Origin: Clostridia bacterium
Lineage (GTDB): Bacteria; Bacillota; Clostridia; Christensenellales; Aristaeellaceae
Reading direction: 5' to 3'
DNA length: 64,000 nt
NCBI GenBank assembly: GCA_017447185.1
Contig: JAFSOC010000013.1
Location: forward strand, 1-64,000
The position numbers and the translations under genes are program-made. Position 1 is the stretch's first letter; each line of letters starts with the position of its first letter. This document shows, in pieces, positions 40,789 to 50,015 of the stretch. The notes under the pieces were generated by a model, which did not search any database, was not told where the DNA came from, and saw nothing but the letters and a program-made list of their open reading frames with translations.

Positions 40789-42258
40789 TCAGGATTCCTT
40801 TTCTTCCCGCATCTCCGTCAGCAATTCGCTGACGATCACCTTCTCGTCAAAAGGCCGTTTGATGCCCATGATTTCCTGGTAGGTTTCGTGTCCCTTGCCG
40901 GCCAGCACGATCACGTCCCCGTCCTCCGCCATGGTCAGCGCCTTCCGGATGGCTTCCCGCCGGTTTTCGATCACTTCGTAGCTCTTTCCGGTGGGCTTGA
41001 TACCCTTTTCGATGGCCGCGAGGATCACCATGGGATTCTCCGTCCGCGGATTGTCCGAGGTCAGGATGCAGTGGTCCGCCAGGCGTCCGCCGATTTCGCC
41101 CATCATCGGGCGCTTGCCCTTGTCCCGGTCCCCGCCGCAGCCGAACACTGCGATCAGCCGGTTTCTCGTAAACTGCCGCACCGTGGAGAGGATGTTCTGC
41201 AGTGCGTCCGGGGAATGGCTGTAGTCCAGGATGACCTTGTAGGGCGTGCCGGTCTGCAGCACCTCGATCCGTCCCGGAACCCGGGTCACCGCCTCCAGGC
41301 CCTCTTTGATCTTCTCCGGCGCAATGCCCATGATCAGGGCGCAGCTGGCGGCCGCCAGCGCGTTGTAAACGTTGAACATACCCGTCATCCGCATGTGGAT
41401 CCGGAGCTCGTTCATGCCGTTCATGCGCACGGTGAAACGTACGCCTTCTTCGGTGATCTCAATATCCCGGGCGAACACATCCGCGTTCACGCAGATGCCG
41501 TAGGTGATAAAGGGCTGCGTCAGTCCCTCCTGCATCTTTCCGGAGGTCTCATCGTCCGCGTTGATGGCGGCGTTCTGCGCCATGCCGGAGGTGAAGAAGC
41601 GTTTCTTCGTTTCGAAATACCGCTCCATCGTATAGAAATAATCCAGATGGTCCTGGCTCAGGTTGGTGTAGCAGCCCACTTCATAGCTCATGCCGTCCAG
41701 CCGGTTCATATCGATGGCGTGCGCGGAAACTTCCATGCAGCAAACCTTCACGCCCTCGTCCGCCATCATCTTCAGCATCCGCTGCAGGTCAATGGGGTCC
41801 GGGGTGGTCAGTTTGCTGTCCAGGTGTTGTTCCTCCACAACGGTTCCCGTGGAACCGATGATGCCGCACTTGAGGCCGGCGCTTTCACAGATGCTCTTGA
41901 GCAGGTAGGTGGTGGTGGTTTTTCCCTTGGTGCCGGTGATACCGATCATCCGCATCCTGCGGGAGGGATGGCCGTAGAAGGCGTCCGCGATCCGGGCCAT
42001 GGCCGCCCGGCCGTTATTCACCAGCACCTGGGGCACATCCATGTCGATGTAGCGCTCCACAATCAGTGCCACGCAGCCGTTCTCCACCGCCTCCCACGCG
42101 TAATCGTGGGCGTCAAAACGGGCGCCGACAATACAGAAAAACAATCCTCCCTCGGTTTTATCCCGGCTGGAGGATGTAATCTCACGGATTTCCGTGTTCA
42201 TATCACCCTTTGTGGAGACCACATAGGGCAGTTCTGTCAGCAATTCCCACAATTTCAT
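40789..42258 (-). CDS. murE: UDP-MurNAc-tripeptide ligase (meso-DAP type)
   Basis: A 489-residue Mur ligase. GITGTKGKTTTTYLLKSI is the ATP loop. DNPRTENP near the end is the signature of meso-diaminopimelate enzymes (lysine types have other residues), so the peptidoglycan is probably mDAP-type. GHETYQ closes the active site. Start ATG 42258 is preferred: AGGAG sits 8 nt before it, and the ATG at 42267 overlaps that site. Confidence 0.95.
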   Translation of the reverse strand: MKLWELLTELPYVVSTKGDMNTEIREITSSSRDKTEGGLFFCIVGARFDAHDYAWEAVENGCVALIVERYIDMDVPQVLVNNGRAAMARIADAFYGHPSRRMRMIGITGTKGKTTTTYLLKSICESAGLKCGIIGSTGTVVEEQHLDSKLTTPDPIDLQRMLKMMADEGVKVCCMEVSAHAIDMNRLDGMSYEVGCYTNLSQDHLDYFYTMERYFETKKRFFTSGMAQNAAINADDETSGKMQEGLTQPFITYGICVNADVFARDIEITEEGVRFTVRMNGMNELRIHMRMTGMFNVYNALAAASCALIMGIAPEKIKEGLEAVTRVPGRIEVLQTGTPYKVILDYSHSPDALQNILSTVRQFTRNRLIAVFGCGGDRDKGKRPMMGEIGGRLADHCILTSDNPRTENPMVILAAIEKGIKPTGKSYEVIENRREAIRKALTMAEDGDVIVLAGKGHETYQEIMGIKRPFDEKVIVSELLTEMREEKES

Positions 42259-42280
42259 ATCATGCATCTCCTGCCTGGCT

Positions 42281-42883
42281 TCAGTTTTCGCCGAAGCTGC
42301 TCGTTGTCCATCCCGTGCTGCCGCTGCGCAGTTCGGCGGTAATCGCTCCGCTGCTGATCTCCTGCGGCGCCGTGAGGGTAATGGTCTGGGCACCGTAGCC
42401 CGAAATCAGGTTCAGCTTGACCGCCTCGGTGCATACGCTGACATCCGAAGCGCTCAGTTCCAGTTCCTGCTTCAGCAGGTCATTCCGTTTTGTCATGTCC
42501 GCAATTTTGCTGTCCAGCCGTCCGATGGTCCGGCTGCTGATGCTGATACCGGCCAGGTCTGCCACCAGGATGGCTCCGCACAGCAGGACGATGGCGGCCA
42601 CGATGATCCAGGCCACATCCCAGCGGATGCCGTCCCGGGAGATGGCTTTCCGCTTTGGCCGGGCTTCCTCGATCACCTGGAAGCGCCCGCTGGGGCTGAT
42701 GCCCATGCCGTTGGTCCAGTCCTGCGTGTTCGTGAAGGTCCGCATGGAGTCAGAGCAGGTCATCCGCTGCCGGTGCAGGCTGTTCACCTGCTGCCGTTCG
42801 CCGGTGCGACGGGCAATCGTCTCCCGGATCTGCCGGGTGGCGTCCTGTACCCTGCGTCCTGTGCGGATCGGCATCTCAAGCAT
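42281..42883 (-). CDS. ftsL: FtsL-like division protein
   Basis: A 200-residue bitopic protein: about 90 hydrophilic residues, then WDVAWIIVAAIVLLCGAILV (TM) and a coiled coil (LDSKIADMTKRNDLLKQELE), as in FtsL/DivIC. It lies in the ftsL position, directly after mraZ and before murE. The cytosolic part is longer than typical. Identity relies on topology and location. Confidence 0.7.
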   Translation of the reverse strand: MLEMPIRTGRRVQDATRQIRETIARRTGERQQVNSLHRQRMTCSDSMRTFTNTQDWTNGMGISPSGRFQVIEEARPKRKAISRDGIRWDVAWIIVAAIVLLCGAILVADLAGISISSRTIGRLDSKIADMTKRNDLLKQELELSASDVSVCTEAVKLNLISGYGAQTITLTAPQEISSGAITAELRSGSTGWTTSSFGEN

Positions 42884-42886
42884 GGC

Positions 42887-43357
42887 TTACTCCTCCTCTT
42901 TCTTCTCCAGGCCGGCGATCATTTCCAGCAGTTCAGGCAGCTCTGTGCCGAACTGGGTCCAGCTCTCGCTGCTGACCGTCTCCGCCACCACGCGGATATG
43001 GTCGTTGGCACCGGTAATCTCCACGTCCCGCTCCTCCCCCAGGATCTTCTGGCGGATATTGGCGGGAAGCAGCACGCGCCCCTGCCCGTCACAGGTCTGT
43101 TCGTCATAGCTCAGCGCGTAGAACTGCTCCAGGTACCGGTTCAGCGCAGGATTCAGTTTGCCAAGCTTTTCATATGCCTCGTTGCGTTTCTCCCACATCT
43201 CCGTCGGGTATACCGCAATCGACTTGAAGTCGTAAGAGGGGGCAACGCAGAATTTTTCGCCCAGTTTGTCGCGGAAGTTCTGGGGGATGACCAGGCGTCC
43301 CTTCGTGTCCAGGCTGTGGTTGAAAGAGCCGATAAACCGTACGGGCCGTTCACTCAT
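42887..43357 (-). CDS. mraZ: MraZ regulator
   Basis: A 156-residue protein with two AbrB-like MraZ repeats (FNHSLDTKGRLVIPQNFR and DGQGRVLLPANIR). MraZ binds GTGG-type repeats at its own promoter and represses the dcw operon. It heads the cluster. GGGGGAG supports the ATG at 43357 over the GTG at 43363. Confidence 0.95.
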   Translation of the reverse strand: MSERPVRFIGSFNHSLDTKGRLVIPQNFRDKLGEKFCVAPSYDFKSIAVYPTEMWEKRNEAYEKLGKLNPALNRYLEQFYALSYDEQTCDGQGRVLLPANIRQKILGEERDVEITGANDHIRVVAETVSSESWTQFGTELPELLEMIAGLEKKEEE

Positions 43358-43377
43358 CGACACCGCTCCCCCTTTCT

Positions 43378-43453
43378 ACCACTTTTATGTTCATTTTTGG
43401 GATTAAATTCCCTTTTTCCCCACAAATTTAGCATAGATTTGTTCCCCTTGCAA
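43378..43453 (-). promoter_or_regulatory. Promoter and operator region of the dcw cluster
   Basis: TTGCAA, 17 bp, TAAATT (plus 43448-43453 and 43425-43430). Between it and mraZ are GTGGGG and AGGGAA 10 nt apart, and GTGGTAG with AGGGGG 10 nt apart, matching the repeated G-box sites that MraZ binds in other bacteria. Confidence 0.6.
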
Positions 43454-43588
43454 GCCTGAATTCACATTGAAAACAAAGGGAAAGCGGTATTTTTGTTTCT
43501 TGATTTTAATCTTTTTGTAATATTTTTGTAATATTTACGGCCCATCCGGAGGCTACTTTTTCTGTGATTCCCATATCTTGTATAAAAA

Positions 43589-43622
43589 AGAAAGCCGATC
43601 CCCAATCCGGGGACCGGCTTTT
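43589..43622 (-). terminator. Terminator of the phosphoesterase gene
   Basis: AAGCCG...CCCC and GGGG...CGGCTT pair around AATCC. On the minus strand the stem is followed by TTTCTTTTTTAT. It can act on both strands. Confidence 0.8.
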
Positions 43623-43676
43623 CGCCAGGCCTGTCGTTTTTGTAACAAAAAGTTTAGAATTAAATTGTGCTGCTGT

Positions 43677-44381
43677 TTACGGCCAGGGGATTTCCACCGG
43701 CCGGAAACCGATGCCGTCGCAGGAAACCGGATAGTAGTGAATCCCGCCGGCTTCCCCGGCAAAACCCTCCGCGAAGGAGGCGCCGTGCAGATGCCCGTAC
43801 ACCGCTGTTTTCACCCGCGGATGCTCTTCCAGGATCCGGGTGAAGGGCGTTTCGGGATCTTCCTTCATCCGGGGCGGGAAATGAATCATCACCAGGATCG
43901 GTTTCTCCCCCGGCAGTGCTTCCGCCCGGCCCAGCGCCAGCTCCAGCCGCTGCAGCTCCCGGCGGAAAACCTTCTCGTCCTCCGGGGACAGCGGATTGCG
44001 CTGGGTGGGATAGTTCCATCCCCGGGTGCCGCAGATCACACAGGGGCCGGCATCCACCGCGTCAAACTGGAGGACCGTCATTCCTTCCGGCAGCGCCGCG
44101 CGCACCCGGCTGACGGAGGACCACCAGTATTCGTGGTTTCCCTTGCACAGGATTTTCCTTCCCGGCAGGGCGCCGATTTCCTGCAGGTCCGGAATGGCAT
44201 TCTCCAGCTGCATGGCCCAGCTGATGTCCCCGGGAATCAGGACCGTGTCCTCCTCCCGGACCGTTTCGCGCCAGGCTTCGCTGATATGAAAAAAATGCCT
44301 GTCCCACTGGGAACCGAACACATCCATGGGCTTATCGTCGCCCCCCGGCATGTGCAGGTCCCCGATGGCAAACAGGCGCAT
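43677..44381 (-). CDS. Metallophosphoesterase
   Basis: A 234-residue calcineurin-like enzyme: FAIGDLHM (site 1), LIPGDISW (site 2), CKGNHEYWW (bridging Asn-His), MIHFPP, and YGHLHG (metal His). It resembles the cytosolic MJ0912/YvnB-like group. The start ATG 44381 has AAGGGA 12 nt upstream. The neighbour at 44419 ends 37 nt before, so the two may be co-transcribed. Confidence 0.85.
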   Translation of the reverse strand: MRLFAIGDLHMPGGDDKPMDVFGSQWDRHFFHISEAWRETVREEDTVLIPGDISWAMQLENAIPDLQEIGALPGRKILCKGNHEYWWSSVSRVRAALPEGMTVLQFDAVDAGPCVICGTRGWNYPTQRNPLSPEDEKVFRRELQRLELALGRAEALPGEKPILVMIHFPPRMKEDPETPFTRILEEHPRVKTAVYGHLHGASFAEGFAGEAGGIHYYPVSCDGIGFRPVEIPWP

Positions 44382-44418
44382 ATAATCTGAATCCCTTTCC
44401 GGCCGGATGCCCGGCTGT

Positions 44419-44838
44419 TTACTCTTCTTCTTCCTCTTCGTCCTTCGCGTCTCTTTCCTCGTCCTCCCGGACATCCTCCAGGCTCAGTTCTTCCTCGATT
44501 TCACCGTATTCCTGGCTCGGAATGTTCTCATCCTCTTCGGGGATGATTTCATCCATGCCGCTCACGGAATCCATATCGCCGATATTGCTGGTATCCACGT
44601 TCTCGCTGCCTTCACCGTCATCGGTGTCGTCCGGCGTGGAGTTGCTCTTGTTCATTTCCTTCAGGCAAAACAGGCAGATATCCTTTCCGGGCAGCGCGGG
44701 CTCCTCGTTGCAGATGCTGCACAGTTCCACTTCGTCCTGGCTGTTTTCGCCTTTCAGCTCCCGCAGACACACCTTGCAGTACTTCTCATCCTCGCGGATA
44801 TAGTTCAGGTCGCATCTGGGGCACTTTACCAGATTCAT
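44419..44838 (-). CDS. Zinc-ribbon protein with acidic tail, 139 aa
   Basis: Three zinc-knuckle-like pairs: CPRC, CKVC, CSIC and CLFC within residues 6-60, so probably two ribbons. The rest is highly acidic and ends in a Glu/Asp tract (DEEEEEE), disordered. No family assignment. The combination suggests a nucleic-acid or ribosome-associated adaptor. GAGGAGG before the ATG. Confidence 0.65.
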   Translation of the reverse strand: MNLVKCPRCDLNYIREDEKYCKVCLRELKGENSQDEVELCSICNEEPALPGKDICLFCLKEMNKSNSTPDDTDDGEGSENVDTSNIGDMDSVSGMDEIIPEEDENIPSQEYGEIEEELSLEDVREDEERDAKDEEEEEE

Positions 44839-45056
44839 TGCAGTTTCCTCCTCGAATCCGCCCGTTTCAGGGATTCATCCCCACCCAGGCGCTGATCACG
44901 GGATCTATTTACCACTGTTGTCCCATTTTTCTTTGGATGCAGGACAAAAAGCTGCACGCCGCTTCCACTTTCAGGAATTTCGGCCCACAAAGCCTTCTCT
45001 ATGAGCGTCCCCGATCCACGGCTCGTGATTATACACTCTTCCCAGCCGGTATGCAA
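44835..45056 (-). other. Long 5' leader or small gene before the zinc-ribbon gene
   Basis: A promoter (TTGCAT, 17 bp, TATAAT, plus 45051-45056 and 45028-45033) gives a leader of about 190 nt. The frame through the leader is open for 73 codons and its stop overlaps the zinc-ribbon ATG as ATGA, but its TTG start is inside the -35 element, so only an internal start could be translated. No RNA family could be matched. Either a structured leader or a short upstream gene. Confidence 0.35.
45028..45056 (-). promoter_or_regulatory. Promoter of the acidic zinc-ribbon gene
   Basis: TTGCAT, a 17-bp spacer, TATAAT on the minus strand. Confidence 0.65.
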
Positions 45057-45098
45057 TAGGAAAAATTTGGCTTTCTGTACGAATACGGTATTTCCGTT

Positions 45099-45683
45099 TC
45101 AGCCCTTCAGGATTTCTTCCAGTTTCCGCAGCAGATCGTCCCGGCCGGTGCCGTCCTCCCCGCTGAAGCAGATGATTTCCCAGGGCTGCACGCTCAGGGC
45201 CCGGCAGATAGGCGCCAAGTACTTCATGCGGGCGCCGCGGCTGATCTTGTCCGCCTTCGTGGCGATAACGGAGAACGGAATGCCGGATTCCCGCAGGAAG
45301 CGGTTCATGGTGATGTCATCCTCCGTGGGCTCGTGGCGGATATCCACCAGGCACAGCACATGCTTCAGTTCCTCCGCCTGGGCGAAATAATCCTGCATCA
45401 TCTTGCCCCACCGGAGCTTTTCCTGCTTGTCGACCTTCGCGAAGCCGTATCCGGGCAGGTCCACCAGGTGGAACTCCCCGTTCAGCAGGAACACATTCAG
45501 CAGCCGGGTCTTTCCCGGAGTGGCGCTGGTCCGCGCCAGCTTGTTGCGCCGGCACAGCCGGTTGATCAGGGTGCTTTTGCCTACGTTGCTCTTTCCGGCA
45601 ACGGCAATCTGGGGAAGTCCCTTTCCCGGAAACTTCCCGTACTCCGCCATGGAGGTGACAAACTCCGCAGACTTGATTTCCAT
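45099..45683 (-). CDS. engB: Ribosome biogenesis GTPase EngB/YsxC
   Basis: A 194-residue GTPase with GKSNVGKST (G1), GKTRLLNVF (G2), LPGYGFAK (G3) and TKADKISR (G4). It supports 50S assembly. It is the last gene of the tig-clpP-clpX-lon-engB operon, with 15 nt from lon, a frequent arrangement in Firmicutes. Confidence 0.95.
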   Translation of the reverse strand: MEIKSAEFVTSMAEYGKFPGKGLPQIAVAGKSNVGKSTLINRLCRRNKLARTSATPGKTRLLNVFLLNGEFHLVDLPGYGFAKVDKQEKLRWGKMMQDYFAQAEELKHVLCLVDIRHEPTEDDITMNRFLRESGIPFSVIATKADKISRGARMKYLAPICRALSVQPWEIICFSGEDGTGRDDLLRKLEEILKG

Positions 45684-45698
45684 GCTTTGCTCCTGATC

Positions 45699-48011
45699 TC
45701 AGTTCCGTTTCAGCGCCGTGTCCAGCACCTCCCGGATCTCCCGCACCGGGACAATCCGGAATTTGGCCAGCACGTAGTCCGGGATCTTTTCCAGGTCCTT
45801 CCGGTTCTCTTCCGGAATGATCAGGGTATCGATCCCCGCCCGGTAGGCCGCCAGGGTCTTTTCCTTCAGTCCGCCGATGGGCAGCACCCTGCCCCGCAGC
45901 GTAATCTCGCCGGTCATGGCCACGTTCTGCCGCACCGGTGTCCCGGTCAGCGCGCTGACCAGCGCTGTCGTCATAGTCACGCCCGCGGAAGGTCCGTCCT
46001 TGGGTACGGCGCCTTCCGGCACATGGATATGGATATCCTGCTTCTGGTAGAAATCCGGATCCAGGTGCAGCTCGTCGCTGTGGGCCCGCACCCAGCTGAA
46101 AGCCGCCTCCGCGGATTCCTTCATGACGTCGCCCAGCTGGCCGGTCATCTTCAGGGTGCCCTTGCCGCTCATCAGTGAGCATTCCACTTCCAGCATTTCC
46201 CCGCCGACGGAGGTATATGCCAGTCCGTTCACCACGCCGATCCGGGGCTCCTTCTCCGGATCCTCCCGCACGAACCGGGGCGCGCCCAGCAGCTCATGCA
46301 GCGTTTTCACGTTCACGGTCATGGTATGCTTCCCGCTGTCCAGCATCTTCACCGCCGCCTTGCGGCAGACGGCCGCGGCGGTCCGCTCCAGGGTCCGCAC
46401 GCCGGCTTCACGGGTGTAGCCTTCGATCATGGCCTTCATGGCCGGCTCGTTCATCTTCAGGGCGTTTTCCCGCATGCCGTGTTCCCGGATCTGCTTGGGC
46501 ATCAGGTGGCGCCGGAGGATCTGCAGCTTTTCCTCTTCGGTGTAGCTGGGAACCTCGATCAGCTCCATCCGGTCCAGCAGGGGCGCCGGAATGGTTTCCA
46601 TGCTGTTGGCCGTGGTGATGAACATCACCTTGCTCAGGTCAAAAGGCAGCTCCAGGTAGTGATCGCGGAAGGCATAGTTCTGCTCTGAATCCAGCACTTC
46701 CAGCATTGCGGACGCCGGATCCCCGCGGAAGTCCCCGCTCATTTTGTCGATCTCATCGAAGAGGAATACAGGGTTCACCGTCCCGGCCTGTTTGAGTCCG
46801 GAAATGATCCGGCCCGGGATGGATCCGATATAGGTCCTGCGGTGGCCGCGGATTTCTGCTTCGTCCCGCACGCCGCCCAGGCTCATCTGTACAAACTTCC
46901 GGCCCACCGCTTCCGCAATAGCCTTCACAATGCTGGTCTTGCCCACGCCGGGAGGGCCGACGAAACAGAGAATCGGGCCCTTCAGGTCCTTCTTCAGCTG
47001 CAGCACAGCCAGATATTCAATGATCCGCTCCTTGACCTCTTCCATGCCGTAATGGTCCCGGTTCAGGACTTCACGGGCCCGGTTCAGGTCCAGGTTGTCT
47101 TCGGTTTCCTTGCCCCAGGGCAGGTCCAGGATCCATTCCACGTAGGTCTGGCTGACGGTGATTTCCGGGGTCCCCGGCGCCATGCGGCTCATCCGGTCCA
47201 GCTCTTTCTCGCACTTGGCCCGCGCCTCTTCGTTCAGGGGCGTTTCCTCCATGCGCTTGCGCAGGTCCGCGGTTTCCGCGTCATCCCGGTCTCCCAGCTC
47301 GTTCTGTATCGCCTTGATCTGTTCCCGCAGGTAGTAGTCCTTCTGGTTCTTCTCCACCTGCTTGCGGATCCGGGCCTGGATCTGCTTCTCCGCGTCCGCC
47401 ATATCGGTTTCCCGCATCAGAATGGCGCAGACCTTCTCCAGCCGCTTCACAGGATCCAGCTCGTTCAGGATCTCCTGGCGGTCCTCCTGCTTCGTCAGCA
47501 CGTTGGCTGCCAGCAGGTCCGCCGCTTCCCCGGGCTTCTCCACCGAGCGGATGGAGTCCGCCGTTTCCTGGCTGACCCGCTGGGAAGAGCGGGCGTATTC
47601 CGCAAAAAGATCCTGGCAGGTGCGCAGCAAAGCCTTCGATTCCGCCGAACGCGGAACCTTGTCCTCGCACACCCGGATTACAGCGCTCATGCAGGGATCG
47701 TCCCCCAGCGTTTCTTCAATCACGCCGCGGCTTTTTCCCTCCACCAGCACCCGGATATTTTCCCCGGGCAGGTTCATCACCTGCCGGATTTCCGCGATGG
47801 TGCCGACCTTGCACAGGTCCTTCCATCCCGGATCTTCCACGTTCTCATCCTTCTGGCTGACCAGGAAGGTCTTCTGGCGGTCCGACATACCCTGTTCCAG
47901 TGCCATCACCGACTTGGGCCGGCCCACATCGAAGTGGAGCACCATGTTGGGGAATATCATCAGTCCGCGCAGCGGCAGAACCGGCAGATGTACAGTTTGC
48001 AGTTTTCTCAT
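45699..48011 (-). CDS. lon: ATP-dependent protease La
   Basis: A 770-residue LonA protease. N-terminal substrate domain, coiled coil, AAA+ motifs [10 protein letters not shown] and FLFDEIDKM, and protease domain with [10 protein letters not shown] (Ser) and [15 protein letters not shown] (Lys of the catalytic dyad). Degrades misfolded and regulatory proteins. GAGGAT before the ATG. It is near the end of the clp operon. Confidence 0.97.
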   Translation of the reverse strand: MRKLQTVHLPVLPLRGLMIFPNMVLHFDVGRPKSVMALEQGMSDRQKTFLVSQKDENVEDPGWKDLCKVGTIAEIRQVMNLPGENIRVLVEGKSRGVIEETLGDDPCMSAVIRVCEDKVPRSAESKALLRTCQDLFAEYARSSQRVSQETADSIRSVEKPGEAADLLAANVLTKQEDRQEILNELDPVKRLEKVCAILMRETDMADAEKQIQARIRKQVEKNQKDYYLREQIKAIQNELGDRDDAETADLRKRMEETPLNEEARAKCEKELDRMSRMAPGTPEITVSQTYVEWILDLPWGKETEDNLDLNRAREVLNRDHYGMEEVKERIIEYLAVLQLKKDLKGPILCFVGPPGVGKTSIVKAIAEAVGRKFVQMSLGGVRDEAEIRGHRRTYIGSIPGRIISGLKQAGTVNPVFLFDEIDKMSGDFRGDPASAMLEVLDSEQNYAFRDHYLELPFDLSKVMFITTANSMETIPAPLLDRMELIEVPSYTEEEKLQILRRHLMPKQIREHGMRENALKMNEPAMKAMIEGYTREAGVRTLERTAAAVCRKAAVKMLDSGKHTMTVNVKTLHELLGAPRFVREDPEKEPRIGVVNGLAYTSVGGEMLEVECSLMSGKGTLKMTGQLGDVMKESAEAAFSWVRAHSDELHLDPDFYQKQDIHIHVPEGAVPKDGPSAGVTMTTALVSALTGTPVRQNVAMTGEITLRGRVLPIGGLKEKTLAAYRAGIDTLIIPEENRKDLEKIPDYVLAKFRIVPVREIREVLDTALKRN

Positions 48012-48023
48012 TTTATCCTCTTA

Positions 48024-49340
48024 TCAGCTAATTTCTTTCGCGTCCTCACTCTGCTGCCGGCTGTCCGAGCGCTTGGCGCTCCTCCGGTTGCGGACGCCCG
48101 CGATCAGCTTCGGCTTGCCGCCGGTCACCGCGTCCTTCGTGATGACGCACTCGTTGATCTCCGTCTGGCCGGGCAGGTCAAACATCGTATCGAGCATGGC
48201 GTCCTCGATGATGGCCCGCAGGCCGCGGGCGCCGCACTTGCGGGTGATCGCCTGCTTCGCGATCTCCCGGATGGCGTCGTCCTCAAAGGTCAGCTTCACG
48301 CCGTCCATATCCATCAGCGCTTCGTACTGCTTGCACAGGGCGTTCTTCGGCTCTGTGAGGATCCGCACCAGGGCGTCCTCATCCAGCCCGTCCAGCGTCA
48401 CCAGGATCGGCAGGCGGCCGACGAATTCCGGAATCAGGCCATACTTCGTCAGGTCTTCCGGCCGCACATCCTTCAGGGCATCGGTGCGGGCGGGATCCCG
48501 CTGGCTCTGCACTTCAGCGCCGAAGCCAAGCACCTTCTTGCCGATGCGGTTTTCGATGATCGGCACCAGGCCGTCAAACGCGCCGCCGCAGATGAACAGG
48601 ATGTTGGTGGTATCGATCCGGATCATTTCCTGGTGGGGATGCTTGCGGCCGCCCTGCGGGGGCACCGCGGCTTCCGTTCCTTCCAGGATCTTCAGCAGCG
48701 CCTGCTGTACGCCTTCGCCGCTGACGTCCCGGGTGATGGACATATTCTCGCCTTTACGGGCAATCTTGTCGATCTCATCGATGTAGATAATGCCGCGCTG
48801 GGCCTTCTCGATATCCCAGTCCGCCGCCTGGATCAGCCGCAGCAGGATGGTTTCCACGTCGTCACCCACATAGCCGGCTTCCGTCACGCTGGTGGCGTCC
48901 GCGATGGCAAAGGGAACCTCCAGGATCTTCGCCAGCGTCTGGGCCAGGTAGGTCTTGCCGCTGCCGGTGGGGCCCAGCAGCAGGATGTTGCTCTTCTGGA
49001 GCTCCACATCGTCCTTCCGCTGTTTCCGGTTGATGCGCTTGTAATGGTTGTAAACAGCCACGCTCAGGGCGCGCTTCGCCCTCTCCTGGCCGATAACGTA
49101 CTCATCCAGGATCGCCTTCATTTCCGCAGGCAGCGGAAGCTTCTTCATCTCCGTCTGCTTGCCGCTGCCGCCGTTATCCATGAAGTCTTCATCCTTCAGG
49201 ATATCGTTACACAGCTCGATGCACTCGTTGCAGATGTAGACGTTCGGACCGGCCACCAGCCGTTCCACCATATTCTGGGATTTTCCGCAGAAAGAGCACC
49301 GCGGCCCCTGGCGGTTCATGTTTCCGTTGTTGTTTGCCAT
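48024..49340 (-). CDS. clpX: ClpX unfoldase
   Basis: A 438-residue AAA+ protein with an N-terminal zinc-binding domain (CSFCGKSQN...CNECIELC), Walker [12 protein letters not shown], Walker [10 protein letters not shown] and [10 protein letters not shown] (substrate loop). It unfolds substrates for ClpP. 11 nt separate it from clpP. Confidence 0.97.
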   Translation of the reverse strand: MANNNGNMNRQGPRCSFCGKSQNMVERLVAGPNVYICNECIELCNDILKDEDFMDNGGSGKQTEMKKLPLPAEMKAILDEYVIGQERAKRALSVAVYNHYKRINRKQRKDDVELQKSNILLLGPTGSGKTYLAQTLAKILEVPFAIADATSVTEAGYVGDDVETILLRLIQAADWDIEKAQRGIIYIDEIDKIARKGENMSITRDVSGEGVQQALLKILEGTEAAVPPQGGRKHPHQEMIRIDTTNILFICGGAFDGLVPIIENRIGKKVLGFGAEVQSQRDPARTDALKDVRPEDLTKYGLIPEFVGRLPILVTLDGLDEDALVRILTEPKNALCKQYEALMDMDGVKLTFEDDAIREIAKQAITRKCGARGLRAIIEDAMLDTMFDLPGQTEINECVITKDAVTGGKPKLIAGVRNRRSAKRSDSRQQSEDAKEIS

Positions 49341-49351
49341 GTTTCAGACCC

Positions 49352-49948
49352 TCACTTCGCCTGCTTATCCCGCGGCTGATAGATCTCGTCAATAATATGG
49401 TACTCCAGCGCTTCCTCAGCGCTCATGAAATAGTCCCGTTCCACATCCGCCTGCACCTTCTTCAGGGGCTGTCCGGTCATTTCGGCCATCATGGCGGTCA
49501 TCTTCTTCTTGGTCTTCATCAGCCATTCGGCGCGGATGGCCACATCCGTCGCCTGGCCCTGGGCGCCGCCCAGGGGCTGGTGGATCATCACTTCGGCGTT
49601 GGGCAGCGCCAGGCGCTTTCCCTTTTCGCCGGCCATCAGCAGGAACGCGCCCATGCTGGCAGCCATGCCGACGCACACGGTCCGGACCTGCGGCTTGATG
49701 TAGCGCATGGTGTCATAAATCGCCATGCCGGCCGTCACGGATCCGCCCGGGCTGTTGATGTAGAGGCTGATATCGCTGTCCGGATCTTCCATTTCCAGGA
49801 ACAGCATCTGCGCCACCACCAGGTTGGCAGTTTCGTCAGTGATCTCGCCGCCCAGGAAAACAATCCTGTCCTTCAGCAGGCGGGAGTAGATATCGTAGGA
49901 GCGTTCGCCCCGGTTTGTCTGTTCAATAACCATTGGGATCAGCGGCAT
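49352..49948 (-). CDS. clpP: ClpP protease subunit
   Basis: A 198-residue serine peptidase. [15 protein letters not shown] contains the nucleophile Ser, [11 protein letters not shown] the His and [12 protein letters not shown] the Asp region. AAGGAGG lies 7 nt before the ATG. Works with ClpX. Confidence 0.97.
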   Translation of the reverse strand: MPLIPMVIEQTNRGERSYDIYSRLLKDRIVFLGGEITDETANLVVAQMLFLEMEDPDSDISLYINSPGGSVTAGMAIYDTMRYIKPQVRTVCVGMAASMGAFLLMAGEKGKRLALPNAEVMIHQPLGGAQGQATDVAIRAEWLMKTKKKMTAMMAEMTGQPLKKVQADVERDYFMSAEEALEYHIIDEIYQPRDKQAK

Positions 49949-49978
49949 GTGGTTTCCTCCTTCTTTCCGGACAGGAAC

Positions 49979-49998
49979 GGCGGCCCGGCCGGGCCGCC
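49979..49998 (-). other. 20-nt perfect palindrome between tig and clpP
   Basis: A GC-only perfect palindrome (10-base arms, GGCGGCCCGG) in the tig-clpP gap. It lacks a T-tract, so it may act as an RNA-processing or stability hairpin rather than a terminator. Confidence 0.5.
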
Positions 49999-50015
49999 GC
50001 TGGATTCATGTGAAA

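Noticed and set aside
44835..45056. T-box or 6S RNA
   Set aside because: The conserved GGTGGNACCGCG T-box sequence is absent and no 6S-like central bubble could be drawn, so no RNA family is claimed.
46842..49379. 845-codon plus-strand frame opposite lon and clpX
   Set aside because: Antisense to lon and clpX, His/Gln/Leu-rich composition, no homologous motif.
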